Assembly (NCBI RefSeq): GCF_030440575.1
Contig: NZ_CP047189.1
Span: 1,860,001 to 1,924,000, forward strand
DNA length: 64,000 bases
Direction of reading: 5' to 3'
DNA from: Corynebacterium ciconiae DSM 44920
GTDB lineage: Bacteria; Actinomycetota; Actinomycetes; Mycobacteriales; Mycobacteriaceae
Positions 9,284 to 19,300 of this stretch are shown piece by piece. Position 1 is the stretch's first letter, and each line of letters opens with the position of its first letter. A program made the position numbers and the translations under genes. The notes under the pieces are model-generated. The model worked only from the letters and a program-made list of their open reading frames with translations, searched no databases and was not told the DNA's origin.

Positions 9284-9563
9284 GCCAGGGCCCGCGGCGC
9301 GTCGAGCATCCCACGCCACACAGGCATTCAATGTCCGATTATGTGGGATTTTCACCACAGCCTCGCCGCGCCACCTGCACCCTTGCTCCCACCGGCGTTT
9401 CAGGGGCCAGCAGAACGGGCAGCGTCTCGCTAGCATTACACCTAGAGTGGCGAGCTCAGCTGCCGCGGCAAGCGGGCCCTACCCGCGCCGCACACTCACG
9501 CAGCGGCTCGCCCCACAATCGCAGAGATCCCATATATCAAGGAGCGTTAGAGAAAAAGTGTCG

Positions 9564-11198
9564 ATGGATATCACCAAGACCGAAACGTGGAACACGCTGT
9601 CCGTTCACCGCAATGAGCTGAGCGAGACCAGCCTGCGCGAGCTATTCGCCCGCGACGATGAGCGCGTCTCGAAGCTCACCTTCTCTGCCGCCGACCTGCA
9701 CGTGGATCTGTCTAAGAACCTCGTAGACGATGAGGCCCTGCAGCTGCTGGTGCAGCTGGCCCGCGAGGCCGGTCTGCCGGAGAAAATCGAGCAGATGTTT
9801 AGCGGCGCCCACATCAACAACACCGAGGACCGCGCCGTGCTGCATACCGCGCTGCGCATGCCGGTGGAGGATTCCCTCGAGGTCGACGGCCAGGATGTTG
9901 CCGCCGATGTGCACGAGGTGCTGGGGCGCATGCGCGACTTCGCTCAGGCCCTGCGTTCGGGATCGTGGCTAGGCCACACCGGTCACACCATTAAGACCGT
10001 GGTGAATATCGGTATCGGCGGATCCGACTTAGGCCCGGCGATGGCCACTAAGGCGCTGCGCACCTACGCGACCGCCGGCATCAACGCCCACTTTGTCTCC
10101 AATGTGGACCCCGCCGATATGAGCGCGGTTCTCGAGCAGGTGGATCCGGAATCCACGCTGTTCATTGTGGCTTCTAAGACCTTCACCACCCAGGAGACCC
10201 TGGCCAATGCCCATGCCGCGAAGCGCTGGCTGCTGGAGAAGTTCGATGGCGATGAGTCTGCGGTGGCCAAGCACTTCGTGGCGGTGTCCACCAATGCGGA
10301 GAAGGTGGCCGAGTTCGGCATCGATACCGATAACATGTTCGGGTTCTGGGACTGGGTCGGCGGCCGCTATTCGGTGGATTCCGCCATTGGCCTGTCGCTG
10401 ATGGCTGTGATCGGCCCCATGGACTTCATGCGCTTCCTCGAGGGTTTCCACGCCATGGACACCCACTTCCGCACTACCCCGCTGGAGAGCAATGTTCCGG
10501 CACTCATGGGCCTGTTGGGCGTGTGGTACGCGGACTTCTTCGGCGCGGAAACCCACGCGGTGCTGCCCTACTCGGAGGATCTGTCCCGCTTCCCCGCCTA
10601 TCTGCAGCAGCTGACCATGGAGTCCAATGGTAAGTCTGTGCGCCACGATGGCACCTCGGTGACCACCAATACCGGTGAGATCTACTGGGGCGAGCCGGGC
10701 ACCAATGGCCAGCACGCCTTCTACCAGCTGATGCACCAGGGCACCCGCATGGTGCCGGCGGACTTCATCGGCTTCGCCCGCCCCAAGGAGGATCTGCCGA
10801 CCGCCACCGGCGAGGGCTCGATGCACGATCTGCTCATGGGCAACTTCTTTGCCCAAACCAAGGTGCTGGCCTTCGGCAAGACCTACGAGGAGCTGCTCGA
10901 GGAGGGCGTGCCCACCGAGCTGGTCACCCACAAGCTCATGCCGGGCAATCGCCCCACCACCACCATCCTCGCCGAGGAGCTCACCCCCTTCGCGCTCGGC
11001 GCTCTCATCGCGCTGTACGAGCACATCGTGTTCACCCAGGGCGTGATTTGGGATATCAACTCCTTCGACCAGTGGGGTGTGGAGCTGGGCAAACAGCAGG
11101 CTAATGATCTGGCCCCGGCTGTCTCCGGCGAGCAGGAGCCCAACTCGGGCGATGCCTCCACGGATGCGCTGATCAGCTTCTACCGCTCGAAGCGTTAA
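9564..11198 (+). CDS. pgi: Glucose-6-phosphate isomerase
   Basis: Cytosolic glycolytic enzyme interconverting glucose-6-phosphate and fructose-6-phosphate. About 544 residues, collinear with C. glutamicum Pgi as I recall it, with the SIS-fold signatures [65 protein letters not shown] and [18 protein letters not shown]. The active-site glutamate (GEPGTNGQH) and histidine regions are intact. Start: ATG at 9564 ([10 protein letters not shown]); a GTG two codons earlier at 9558 lies closer to the AAGGAG at 9539-9544 and is an equally good candidate. The frame remains open upstream to 9447 but without family similarity. A GC-rich stem follows the stop. Confidence 0.97.
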   Translation: MDITKTETWNTLSVHRNELSETSLRELFARDDERVSKLTFSAADLHVDLSKNLVDDEALQLLVQLAREAGLPEKIEQMFSGAHINNTEDRAVLHTALRMPVEDSLEVDGQDVAADVHEVLGRMRDFAQALRSGSWLGHTGHTIKTVVNIGIGGSDLGPAMATKALRTYATAGINAHFVSNVDPADMSAVLEQVDPESTLFIVASKTFTTQETLANAHAAKRWLLEKFDGDESAVAKHFVAVSTNAEKVAEFGIDTDNMFGFWDWVGGRYSVDSAIGLSLMAVIGPMDFMRFLEGFHAMDTHFRTTPLESNVPALMGLLGVWYADFFGAETHAVLPYSEDLSRFPAYLQQLTMESNGKSVRHDGTSVTTNTGEIYWGEPGTNGQHAFYQLMHQGTRMVPADFIGFARPKEDLPTATGEGSMHDLLMGNFFAQTKVLAFGKTYEELLEEGVPTELVTHKLMPGNRPTTTILAEELTPFALGALIALYEHIVFTQGVIWDINSFDQWGVELGKQQANDLAPAVSGEQEPNSGDASTDALISFYRSKR

Positions 11199-11233
11199 CG
11201 CCGCCCGCGCAGCATTGCGGCTGCGCCCTCTCC

Positions 11234-11272
11234 CGCCCACCGACTGCCACCTTCGGGCTGGCCGCGGTGGGC
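11234..11272 (+). terminator. Possible hairpin terminator after pgi
   Basis: Arms CGCCCACCG (11234-11242) and CGGTGGGCG (11264-11272), 36 nt past the stop codon. No T-run follows, so termination is uncertain. Confidence 0.35.
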
Positions 11273-11363
11273 GTCGGTGCCTCTGCACCAACAGCACGCT
11301 GCAGAAATACCACCAGGTGGGAAGTTTTGTGTGCCCAACTTCTCACTAGGTGATGCTCTGGCG

Positions 11364-11369
11364 TAGTGT
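11364..11369 (+). promoter_or_regulatory. -10 box TAGTGT, leaderless MFS gene
   Basis: TAGTGT ends 7 nt before the GTG at 11377, supporting that GTG as start of a leaderless message. Confidence 0.45.
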
Positions 11370-11376
11370 GGCTGCT

Positions 11377-12609
11377 GTGACTGCCACCACTGCACCCCAG
11401 CCGAACCGCCGTATCGCGTTGATCGCTGCGAGCGCGATTGTGTTGAGCGCACTCAACCTGCGCGCTCTTGTCACCGCCCTGCCCCCGCTGCTGCCGCGCA
11501 TCGACGCCAGCCTGGGGCTCAGTGGCGTCATCCTCGGTGTCATCGGCATGGCCCCCACCGTGACGTTCGCTCTGGCCGCCTTGTCCAGCCCGTGGATGCT
11601 CCGCAGATTCACCTCGGCGCAAACGCTGTGCATGGCGATGCTCGCCACCGCCACCGGCCAACTGCTGCGCGTCCTAGGCCCGTCTACCCTGCTGTTGCTG
11701 GCCGGCACCTTCTTCGGGTTGTTTGCCATCGGCATCACCAATGCCGTCATTCCGGTGGCCTTGCGGGCCTTCTTCCCTCGCCGAGTGCCACAACTATCGA
11801 TCGTCTACATGGTCTGCATGCAGATCGGCATGATGAGCGCCCCGCTGTTTTCTGAACCGCTGGCGGAGTCGCTCGATGGCCGCGGCGGAATCGCCGGCTG
11901 GCAGTTCGCGCTCGGGGTGTGGCTCATCCCCGCGCTGATCGCGGCCGCCGCGTGGTCGCCCCTTCTGGGTTTGGCGCGGAGCAAGGCGGCCGCCGAGGCC
12001 GCGAAGCGACGCAGCAGCTTGCCGGTGCACCGCACCTCGATCGGCCGAGGCCTGGTGGTGATGTTCGGCATGACGAGCTTTTCCACCTTCTCCTTCATGC
12101 TGTTTATCCCGCAGATGTACATCGATGGCGGCGCCAGCGTGCATTTCGCTGCGCTCATGCTTTCCTATTGGTCCGGGTTGGGGCTGCTGCTCTCGATCGT
12201 CGGGCCCTGGATTGCCGCGCGCCTGCGCGATCCTTTCCCCGTGGTGGCGCTGTGTCTGCTGTGTTTCATCGTGGGCAATGTGGGGATGGCCCTGCATCCA
12301 ATGTCCGCGCCGTGGCTGTGGATCACTCTCTCAGGAGTAGGCCCGCTATCCTTCCCCACCGCGCTCACCCTGGTGAATCTGCGTGCCCGCACCACCGCCG
12401 GCGCCACCGCCCTATCCAGCTTTGGGCAAGGCGGCGGCTATACCATCGCCGCCGTGGGGCCGCTGCTATTCGGCACGCTTCACGACGCCACCTCGAGCTG
12501 GATCGTCCCCGTGGGCATGACGGTGATCGCGACGGTGCTGGTCGGTATCGGTACCTTCTTCGCTACCCGCAATACCGATGTTGAAACACAGCTGGGTGGC
12601 GTCGATTAG
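11377..12609 (+). CDS. CynX/NimT-type MFS transporter
   Basis: About 410-residue, 12-helix major facilitator protein. The segment IVLSALNLRALVTALPPLLP near the N-terminus followed by GVIGMAPTVTFALAAL is characteristic of the CynX/NimT group (cyanate and 2-nitroimidazole transporters of E. coli). A second cluster of helices starts after the cytoplasmic loop near KAAAEAAKRRSS, midway through the protein. Substrate unknown; the neighbours give no clue. The frame is open to a GTG-ATG pair at 11350, but a -10 box just before GTG 11377 and the absence of a ribosome binding site favour the shorter form. Its stop codon shares bases with the stop of the convergent nei gene (TTAG at 12606-12609). Confidence 0.85.
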   Translation: MTATTAPQPNRRIALIAASAIVLSALNLRALVTALPPLLPRIDASLGLSGVILGVIGMAPTVTFALAALSSPWMLRRFTSAQTLCMAMLATATGQLLRVLGPSTLLLLAGTFFGLFAIGITNAVIPVALRAFFPRRVPQLSIVYMVCMQIGMMSAPLFSEPLAESLDGRGGIAGWQFALGVWLIPALIAAAAWSPLLGLARSKAAAEAAKRRSSLPVHRTSIGRGLVVMFGMTSFSTFSFMLFIPQMYIDGGASVHFAALMLSYWSGLGLLLSIVGPWIAARLRDPFPVVALCLLCFIVGNVGMALHPMSAPWLWITLSGVGPLSFPTALTLVNLRARTTAGATALSSFGQGGGYTIAAVGPLLFGTLHDATSSWIVPVGMTVIATVLVGIGTFFATRNTDVETQLGGVD

Positions 12610-13433
12610 CCAGCGTGTGAAATCGGCTGGCAGGTTGGGCAGAACCAGATGACCCGCTCTAGCTCGCCTTCGTCCCCGCCGCGATCCACACCGCCGAGAA
12701 AGTCCTTCTCGATGCGGCTGCCACAGCGGCGGCAGGGGCGGGCGTAGCGGCCGAAGACATAGGCGGTCTCGCCGATGCGGTTGATGCCGGTGCTCACCCT
12801 CTTGGTCGCTAAACGATTGGCCCACATTAACCGTCGAGTAATCCGCACCACCTTGGCCACATCCACCTCTGATACCGGGGTGGCTGGATGCAGCCCGGCG
12901 AGAAAGCAGATCTCGGCGCGGTATTCGTTTCCCACCCCGGCGAGGTTGCGTTGATCCAGCAGTGCCGCGCCGATGGCGCGCTCCGGGCGGCGAGCAATGC
13001 GCTCGCACGCTTCCTGTTCATCCCAGTTCTCGCCCAACACGTCCGGCCCGAGATGCGCGATGGCCGCCGCGTAGTCGGCGCTGGGCAGCACCTTCACCAT
13101 GCCAAGCTCAAAGCCCACCACCTCGATGGGGCGGGGATATTCAGGCGCGCCCTCCAGCTCCAGCACCACCCTGGCCTTCCACCCGGGTGTGGACCAGCGA
13201 TCTCCTTTCAGCCCCACCCGCCAAGTGCCTTCCATTTTTAGGTGGGTCTGCAGGATCTGCTCCCCGAAATCCATGAAGAGGTACTTGCCATAGGGCCACA
13301 CGCCCGCCACGGTGGAACCGCTGACATCCGTGGTGGCCCAGCGCGGCACCCGCAGGGAGCAGCCCAGCACTCGCCGACCAGTCATAAACTGCAGCCGGCG
13401 GCTGAGCTGAAATACAGAATCGCCCTCAGGCAT
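12606..13433 (-). CDS. nei: Endonuclease VIII-like DNA glycosylase (Fpg/Nei family)
   Basis: Bifunctional DNA glycosylase/AP lyase for oxidised bases. The 275-residue product starts MPEGDSVF, giving the catalytic Pro after Met removal and the Glu (P-E-G) used by the family; LKMEG and GKYLFMDFG supply the usual lysine loop. The H2TH helix region is LDQRNLAGVGNEYRAEICFLAG, with the helix-two-turn-helix hallmark GVGNEY. The C-terminal zinc finger is CRRCG ... CPTC. It lies 59 bp downstream of lhr on the same strand, the same nei-lhr pairing as Rv3297-Rv3296 in M. tuberculosis, indicating a repair unit. It resembles actinobacterial Nei2-type proteins more than Fpg (MPELPEV start). Confidence 0.92.
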   Translation of the reverse strand: MPEGDSVFQLSRRLQFMTGRRVLGCSLRVPRWATTDVSGSTVAGVWPYGKYLFMDFGEQILQTHLKMEGTWRVGLKGDRWSTPGWKARVVLELEGAPEYPRPIEVVGFELGMVKVLPSADYAAAIAHLGPDVLGENWDEQEACERIARRPERAIGAALLDQRNLAGVGNEYRAEICFLAGLHPATPVSEVDVAKVVRITRRLMWANRLATKRVSTGINRIGETAYVFGRYARPCRRCGSRIEKDFLGGVDRGGDEGELERVIWFCPTCQPISHAG

Positions 13434-13492
13434 TGTTGCTCCTCTCTCCCCTCGTGGTCTGCGTGGCAGTGTAGCAACAGTGCCGGATGCTG

Positions 13493-16400
13493 TTAGCGGC
13501 GCGGACCTCCAGCGCCGAAGGGGCCACGGCGGCTGGGAGAAGAAGGTGAGGAGGGGCGGCGAAACGCATTGCGCTCCACTGCCTCCACCGCATCGGCGAG
13601 ATCCCTGCCGCGCCGCTTGCTCTCTTCGGCGCTGCCGCGGCTAAAGCCGATGCGCACCCCCTTGGGCGTGATGGTCAGCCCCGCGGCCCGCACGGCCGGC
13701 AGCAACGGCGAGTCCCATACGCTCGCGCCGTTGATCTTTTCCACCACCACCGGCTTCACCGAGGTGAGCTGGGTGGCGTGCAGCAAGGCGGCGTCGATAT
13801 CGCTCAGCGCGGCCTCCACATCCTCAATGTCTTCGGGGATGCGCAGCGTCTTGCCGCCGCGGCTGAGATGGCCCAGCAGCTGCCCGCCGCGCAGCACCAC
13901 CATCGCGCCCGCGGTGCGGCTAAAGCCGGTGCCCGGCCAGTCGAGCGCCGCGCCATAGGGGTTGGCGGGATCCGCCGCGGCCATGAGGTACAGGGCATCC
14001 TCGCGGGTGGCGCGCACCCGATCCACCACCGCAGAGGTGGAAAACTGGGCGCCGCCGAGGCCGTCGATGATGTAGCCGCGGGTGGCTTTGCCGGTTTCTT
14101 CAAAAGAGCGCAGCACCTTATAGGCCAGTGCGAAACCGCCGAGCACCTCCTCCGACTGGATCGAGCCGCGGGTGACCACCCCATAGCGATCAAGCCAGGC
14201 CTCGCCGTGGGCCACCGCGCGGGCAGTGGCCTCGGTGGCGGGATCAGCCGGCTCGATGGCGCGAATGAACCGGCCTGGTACATCCGTCGGTTGGGTGCTC
14301 GCCCCGGCGCGCTGGCTATTGACACTGTGAGCAAAGCTAGTGCGCCCCATGCGTAGCCGGGAGCGGTTGGGCCGGCGTGTCGCCCGGTGCGCGGTGGAGC
14401 CCTTGGAGGCGGTGCCGGCGAGCCGCGCCCGCAGGGGCGCGAAACCCTCAGGGCTGACTAGGGATTTCTCCATGAGAGACCAGAGGCTATCGCGCACCAC
14501 CTCTGGGGTGCGTTCGGCTGCGGGCAACTCCACCCCCAGCTCGTCGGTGTAGTCCGCGAGATAGCTCAATAGCTCGGTGAAGAGGAAGGCGCCGCCGGAG
14601 TCGAGCGCTGTAAGCAGCGCGGTCTCGGTGGTGCTGAGGGTGTGCTCGGCGGGTTCTTCTATCAGCTGCGCGGCATAATCGGCGGGGATGAGGCTCACCC
14701 ACGGGTCGCGGGCGCCTGCGAGGCCGCGGCACAGCACCAGCACCTCGCCGTTTTGGGTGAGTTCATCGAGGTCGGTGGGTGAATATCGGCTTACACGCAG
14801 CGGAAACGCCAGCGACTCCCAGGCGCTGGCGGGCAAGAATACCCCGGCCAGCTGCTCGCACACGGCAAACACCCCATCGGCACCGCGCAGCTTGGGATAG
14901 CCGCCGGTTTCGGCGATGCTGTGCCACTCGGGCAAGAAGGCGGCATAGGCGCGTTGGCTCACCGGTTCGATCTGGCTGTGGACCTTCGCCAACGTGCGGG
15001 TGCGCAGCTTCTTCAGCACCCCGCGATCCACATACTCCTGCTCCTCGACTCCAACTCGGTAGTGTCCTTCGACTGCCCCATTGCGGCTGGCTGCGGTGGC
15101 GGCCACACTGATGCCGATGCCGAAAGCACTGGCCAGCTCTGCGGCGGTAAAGGGGCCGCGGCTGCGGGCGAAGCGGCGCACCAGCTGATCCACGGCATCG
15201 TCGATGGTGGCTGGGTCCGCGCCCACCCCCGGTGGCACTGGCACCCCGAGCCCGTCGCGCAGCAACGCGGCATCGGTGGCCAGCGCGGCATGCGGGGTTC
15301 CTTGGATGCGCACCTCCATAACCTGCTGGGCTGAGGCTAGCTGCTCCCATGCGGCAGGAAAATCAGCGTGACGATCCAGCTGCGCTAAGGGGATCGGCCC
15401 GATTTCGCGGAGGATATCGATCAGTGCCTCAGGAGTGCGCGCCCGCCATCTATCGGCGGTGTGCTGCAGCTGGGCGTGTACCTCGGCGATGATGTCCTGA
15501 TCCAACAGCTCCCGCAGTTCCACCTTGCCTAAGAGCTTGGCCAGCAGATCGGGATCCAGTGACAGCGCAGCGGCACGTTTTTCCGCCAGCGGGGTATCGC
15601 CTTCGTACATGAACGCGCCGGTGTAGTTGAACATCAGCGAGGAGGCGAAGGGGCTGGGCTGCTCCACGGTGATCTCGGCGATGCGCACGCGATGCTGCTC
15701 GATGTCCCCCATCAAGGCGGTGAGCGCCTCGAGGTCGTAGACATCCTGCAGACATTCGCGCACTGTCTCCAAAATGATGGGGAAAGACGGATATTTGCGC
15801 GCCACGTCCAGCAGCTGGGCGGCGCGCTGCCGCTGCTGCCACAATGGCGCCCGCTTGCCGGGGTTGCGCCGCGGCAGGAGCAGCCCGCGGGCGGCACACT
15901 CGCGGAAACGGGAGGCAAATAGTGCCGAGTTACCCACCTGCTCGGCCACGAGATCGCTGATCTCATCCTTATCGAAGCTAAACAACTCCGGCCCGGGCTC
16001 GGTGTCCATGGCTGGCAGGCGCAGCACGATGCCGTTATCGCCGGCCACGGCCTGGGCATCAATGCCGCTCTGCTCGGCGATGCGCGCCCCCACCGCCAGC
16101 GCCCACGCGGCATTCACGCCGCGGCCATAGGGTGAGTGCAACACCACCCGCCAATCGCCGAGCTCATCACTAAAGCGCTCCACCAAGAGGGTGCGCTCGT
16201 CCGGAACCATGCCCGTGGCCTGCTGTTGCTCGCGGATAAATGCTGTGAGATTGTCTTTGGCCCACTGATCTAAATCCGTGTTCTCGAGCACCTGCGGATC
16301 ATCGGCCACACGTCGCAGAAACTCGCCGATCATCACCCCCAGCTCCGCTGGACGGCCCGGGCTATCGCCGCCCCAAAAAGGCAACCGTCCAGTATGCCCC

Positions 16401-18385
16401 GGGGCGGGAGTCACCAGCACCTGGTCCCTGGTGATCTCCTCGATCCGCCAACTCGATGCGCCGAGAGTAAACACATCCCCCACCCGGGATTCGTAGACCA
16501 TCTCCTCGTCCAGCTCGCCCACACGCCGCGGCCCGGACTCACCACCGCCGGCCAAAAACACCCCGAACATGCCCCGATCGGGAATGGTGCCACCGCTGGT
16601 CACAGCCACCCGCTGGGCGCCGGGCCGGGCGGAGAGCATGCCGCTGACACGATCGAAGTTCACCCGTGGTTTGAGCTCGGCGAAATCGGTGGAGGGATAC
16701 ACCCCGCTGGCGAGATCAATCACCGAATCGAAGACCGAGCGATCGAGACTGCGATAGGGATAGGCTCGGCGGACTGTGTCGAACCAGTCGTCGACGTGAA
16801 TATCCCCGCTCACCGTGGCGGCGATAGTCTGCTGCACCAGCACATCAAGGGGGTTGGTTGGCACGCTGAGGGCCTCGATAAACCCGGCGCGCATCTTCTC
16901 CACCACCACGGCGGAGTCCACCAGATCGCTGCGGTGTTTGGGATAGAAGGTGGCCCGCGATACCGCCCCCACGCGGTGCCCGGCGCGGCCCACACGCTGC
17001 AGGCCGGAGGCCACCGAGGGCGGGGATTCCACCTGGATCACCAGATCCACCGCGCCCATGTCGATGCCGAGTTCGAGGGAGGAGGTGGCCACGACGCAGC
17101 GCAGTTCACCGCTTTTCAGCGCCGCCTCGGTGTGGGCGCGTTCGTCTTTGCTCACCGAGCCGTGATGGGCGCGGGCGATGATCGCCTCGGCCTCACCGGC
17201 GATATCGGTGGATTTCATCAGCTGGGCGGGATCGCGCCGGCGCGCCGCGCTGAGCGCCTCGGGCTGGTGTTCGGCGGCGTAGAGCTCGTTGATGCGGGAG
17301 GTGAGCCGCTCCGCGCTGCGCCTGGAGTTCACAAACACCAAGGTGGACCTAGCCGCCATGACTTGCTCGTAGAGCTGCTGTTCGATGAAGGGCCAAATGC
17401 TGGCTTGCTGCGGCAGCGCCGATTCTATGGCGGCATCGTCAAAGCTCGGTAGCTCGGGGGTGTCCGTAGAGTCCTCGGCAGCGGCGGTGTGCGGGCTGGG
17501 ATCGTCGACAAGCGGAGACGTAATCCCTAGGGGGTCATCAATGGTGGCCTCCCCGATGCTCGAGCCGCGCTCCGGTACGGGCAGATCCGACATATCGGGC
17601 ACGGGCACCCGCACGCTGAGATCCCACTGCTTACTGGCCTGTGGTGCCACGATATCGACATCGCGGTCGCCGCCGAGAAAGCGCGCCACCGTCTCGATGG
17701 GACGCACCGTGGCCGACAGCCCAATGCGTTGTACCTCATGCTCAGTGATGCGCTCGAGCCGCTCCAGCGAAAGCGCCAGGTGGCTGCCGCGTTTAGTGCC
17801 GGCGAGCGCGTGGATCTCATCGATGATCACGGTGTCCACGTCGCTTAAGATCGACGCCGCCTTCGAGGTGAGCATGAGATAGAGGCTCTCTGGGGTGGTG
17901 ATCAACACATCGGGGGCGTTGCGCACTTGGCGTGCCCGCTCTGCTTGTGGGGTATCGCCGGAGCGCACACCCACGCTCACCCCGTGCAGCCGCACCCCCT
18001 CGCGCGCGGCGGCTGTCTCAATCCCCTTCAAGGGCGCGCGCAGATTGTTCTGCACATCCACCCCCAGCGCCTTCAGCGGTGAGATATAGAGCACGCGCAC
18101 GCCGTCCTCGCTCACCTCCACGCGCCCTGGCGCCTCCACCCCGCGCAAAGGCAGCGGCTGCTCATCGGGCTTAGGAGCGTGCTCTTCCCGGCTCACCAGC
18201 GTGTTCAGCGCCCACAAGAAGGCCGATAGCGTCTTGCCCGAGCCGGTAGGCGCCACCACGAGAGCGTTGTGTCCTGCGGAAATAGACTCCCACGCGGCGG
18301 CCTGCACCGCCGTGGGAGCGGCGAAGACATCGGCAAACCAGCGTGCCACCACGGGGTGGAATTTCTGCAGGATCTGAGCGGTCAT
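13493..18385 (-). CDS. lhr: Lhr-type ATP-dependent helicase, full length
   Basis: Very large superfamily 2 helicase, about 1630 residues, ATP-dependent 3'-5' RNA:DNA/DNA unwinding in repair. N-terminal RecA1 has PTAVQAAAWESI (Q-motif-like), VVAPTGSGKTLSAFLWAL (Walker A), VIIDEIHALAGTKRGSHL (DEIH box) and LSATVRP. RecA2 has LVFVNSRRSAERLTSRIN, VVATSSLELGIDMG and QRVGRAGHRVG. The winged helix and Lhr core follow, then a ~600-residue C-terminal domain (YVDRGVLKKLRTRTLAKVH) found only in long actinobacterial/proteobacterial Lhr. A roughly 50-residue acidic, low-complexity insert (SPHTAAAEDSTDTPELPSF) lies between the RecA domains and makes it longer than M. tuberculosis Lhr (about 1513). The start is uncertain: MTAQILQKFHP at 18385 fits the family, but ATGs a few codons upstream are in frame and no ribosome binding site is clear. 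Confidence 0.94.
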   Translation of the reverse strand: MTAQILQKFHPVVARWFADVFAAPTAVQAAAWESISAGHNALVVAPTGSGKTLSAFLWALNTLVSREEHAPKPDEQPLPLRGVEAPGRVEVSEDGVRVLYISPLKALGVDVQNNLRAPLKGIETAAAREGVRLHGVSVGVRSGDTPQAERARQVRNAPDVLITTPESLYLMLTSKAASILSDVDTVIIDEIHALAGTKRGSHLALSLERLERITEHEVQRIGLSATVRPIETVARFLGGDRDVDIVAPQASKQWDLSVRVPVPDMSDLPVPERGSSIGEATIDDPLGITSPLVDDPSPHTAAAEDSTDTPELPSFDDAAIESALPQQASIWPFIEQQLYEQVMAARSTLVFVNSRRSAERLTSRINELYAAEHQPEALSAARRRDPAQLMKSTDIAGEAEAIIARAHHGSVSKDERAHTEAALKSGELRCVVATSSLELGIDMGAVDLVIQVESPPSVASGLQRVGRAGHRVGAVSRATFYPKHRSDLVDSAVVVEKMRAGFIEALSVPTNPLDVLVQQTIAATVSGDIHVDDWFDTVRRAYPYRSLDRSVFDSVIDLASGVYPSTDFAELKPRVNFDRVSGMLSARPGAQRVAVTSGGTIPDRGMFGVFLAGGGESGPRRVGELDEEMVYESRVGDVFTLGASSWRIEEITRDQVLVTPAPGHTGRLPFWGGDSPGRPAELGVMIGEFLRRVADDPQVLENTDLDQWAKDNLTAFIREQQQATGMVPDERTLLVERFSDELGDWRVVLHSPYGRGVNAAWALAVGARIAEQSGIDAQAVAGDNGIVLRLPAMDTEPGPELFSFDKDEISDLVAEQVGNSALFASRFRECAARGLLLPRRNPGKRAPLWQQRQRAAQLLDVARKYPSFPIILETVRECLQDVYDLEALTALMGDIEQHRVRIAEITVEQPSPFASSLMFNYTGAFMYEGDTPLAEKRAAALSLDPDLLAKLLGKVELRELLDQDIIAEVHAQLQHTADRWRARTPEALIDILREIGPIPLAQLDRHADFPAAWEQLASAQQVMEVRIQGTPHAALATDAALLRDGLGVPVPPGVGADPATIDDAVDQLVRRFARSRGPFTAAELASAFGIGISVAATAASRNGAVEGHYRVGVEEQEYVDRGVLKKLRTRTLAKVHSQIEPVSQRAYAAFLPEWHSIAETGGYPKLRGADGVFAVCEQLAGVFLPASAWESLAFPLRVSRYSPTDLDELTQNGEVLVLCRGLAGARDPWVSLIPADYAAQLIEEPAEHTLSTTETALLTALDSGGAFLFTELLSYLADYTDELGVELPAAERTPEVVRDSLWSLMEKSLVSPEGFAPLRARLAGTASKGSTAHRATRRPNRSRLRMGRTSFAHSVNSQRAGASTQPTDVPGRFIRAIEPADPATEATARAVAHGEAWLDRYGVVTRGSIQSEEVLGGFALAYKVLRSFEETGKATRGYIIDGLGGAQFSTSAVVDRVRATREDALYLMAAADPANPYGAALDWPGTGFSRTAGAMVVLRGGQLLGHLSRGGKTLRIPEDIEDVEAALSDIDAALLHATQLTSVKPVVVEKINGASVWDSPLLPAVRAAGLTITPKGVRIGFSRGSAEESKRRGRDLADAVEAVERNAFRRPSSPSSPSRRGPFGAGGPRR

Positions 18386-18406
18386 GTAACCATCAAACCA
18401 AACCAT

Positions 18407-18412
18407 TAAGCT
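18407..18412 (+). promoter_or_regulatory. -10 box TAAGCT, leaderless cysQ
   Basis: TAAGCT ends 7 nt before the ATG at 18420. AAGGGG is present but only one base from the ATG, too close for a ribosome binding site. Confidence 0.5.
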
Positions 18413-18419
18413 AAGGGGC

Positions 18420-19178
18420 ATGACTGCGCACATTGATGATGCCATTTTGACCCACCGCCTCGCCCAGGGAACCGGAGAGATCCTCAAGGGCGTCCGTAAT
18501 GTTGGCGTCCTGCGAGGCCGCAACCTCGGCGACGCCGGCGATGAGCTTGCCCAAAACTGGATCGCGCGCGTGCTCGAGCAGCACCGCCCCGAGGATGGTT
18601 TCCTCTCCGAGGAGGCCGCCGATAACCCTGCGCGCCTCGGCAAGGATCGCGTGTGGATCATCGACCCGCTCGACGGCACCAAGGAATTCGCCACCGGGCG
18701 CCAAGACTGGGCGGTGCACATCGCGCTGGTAGAAAACGGCCGCCCCATCCACGCCGCCGTGGGCCTGCCCGATCTGGGCGTGGTGTTCGACTCCTCCGAC
18801 GCCAAGGCCGTGATGGGCCCGCGCCCCTACAAGATTGTGTTGTCCAAGAACCGCCCGCCGAAGGTGGGCACCTTCATCGCCGAGAAGATGGGCTGCGAGA
18901 TCACCCCCATGGGCTCGGCCGGGGCGAAGGCCATGTCTGTGCTCCTCGGCGATGCCGATGCCTACATCCACGCCGGCGGCCAGTACGAGTGGGACTCCGC
19001 CGCACCGGTGGGCGTGGCCCAGGCTGCTGGCCTACACTGCTCCCGCCTCGACGGCTCCGAGCCGACCTACAACAACCGTGACACCTACATGCCGGACATG
19101 GTGATCTGCCGCCCCGACATCAAGGATGAGATCCTGCAGCTTGCCGCGCAGTATCTCGAGGAAAACGGCTCCTACTAA
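18420..19178 (+). CDS. cysQ: 3'(2'),5'-bisphosphate nucleotidase CysQ / inositol monophosphatase family
   Basis: Metal- and lithium-type phosphatase likely hydrolysing 3'-phosphoadenosine 5'-phosphate (PAP) to AMP, recycling the by-product of sulfate assimilation. The 252-residue protein has the family's metal site: SEEAAD (first acidic ligand), WIIDPLDGTKEF (D-P-L-D-G-T) and the C-terminal WDSAAPVGVAQAAG (third Asp). The DGTKEF variant and GRQDWAVHIAL are typical of CysQ rather than SuhB. Actinobacterial CysQ enzymes may also act on inositol phosphates or fructose-1,6-bisphosphate. It is divergent from lhr with only 34 bp between start codons, and precedes thyA-folA as in C. glutamicum. Confidence 0.9.
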   Translation: MTAHIDDAILTHRLAQGTGEILKGVRNVGVLRGRNLGDAGDELAQNWIARVLEQHRPEDGFLSEEAADNPARLGKDRVWIIDPLDGTKEFATGRQDWAVHIALVENGRPIHAAVGLPDLGVVFDSSDAKAVMGPRPYKIVLSKNRPPKVGTFIAEKMGCEITPMGSAGAKAMSVLLGDADAYIHAGGQYEWDSAAPVGVAQAAGLHCSRLDGSEPTYNNRDTYMPDMVICRPDIKDEILQLAAQYLEENGSY

Positions 19179-19207
19179 ACGCCCGTCTGCTTTCAGCGCG
19201 TTTTTCT

Positions 19208-19240
19208 GCCCCGCACCGCCTACAGGCCTGTGCGGGGCTT
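19208..19240 (+). terminator. Terminator-like hairpin after cysQ
   Basis: Perfect 9-bp arms GCCCCGCAC (19208-19216) and GTGCGGGGC (19230-19238), preceded by T5 at 19201-19205 and followed by TTCG. Confidence 0.5.
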
Positions 19241-19286
19241 CGCCGTGGGAGCAGACGGCAAACACGCGTCTCCAGGGTGCTCTAAG

Positions 19287-19292
19287 TATGCT
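19287..19292 (+). promoter_or_regulatory. -10 box TATGCT, leaderless thyA
   Basis: TATGCT ends 8 nt before the ATG at 19301. Confidence 0.6.
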
Positions 19293-19300
19293 TGGCGTCT

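Noticed and set aside
10029..11297. 422-codon open frame antisense to pgi
   Set aside because: Lies opposite a highly conserved enzyme gene and has shadow-like composition.
16394..17452. 352-codon open frame antisense to lhr
   Set aside because: Opposite the conserved helicase core; no family similarity.
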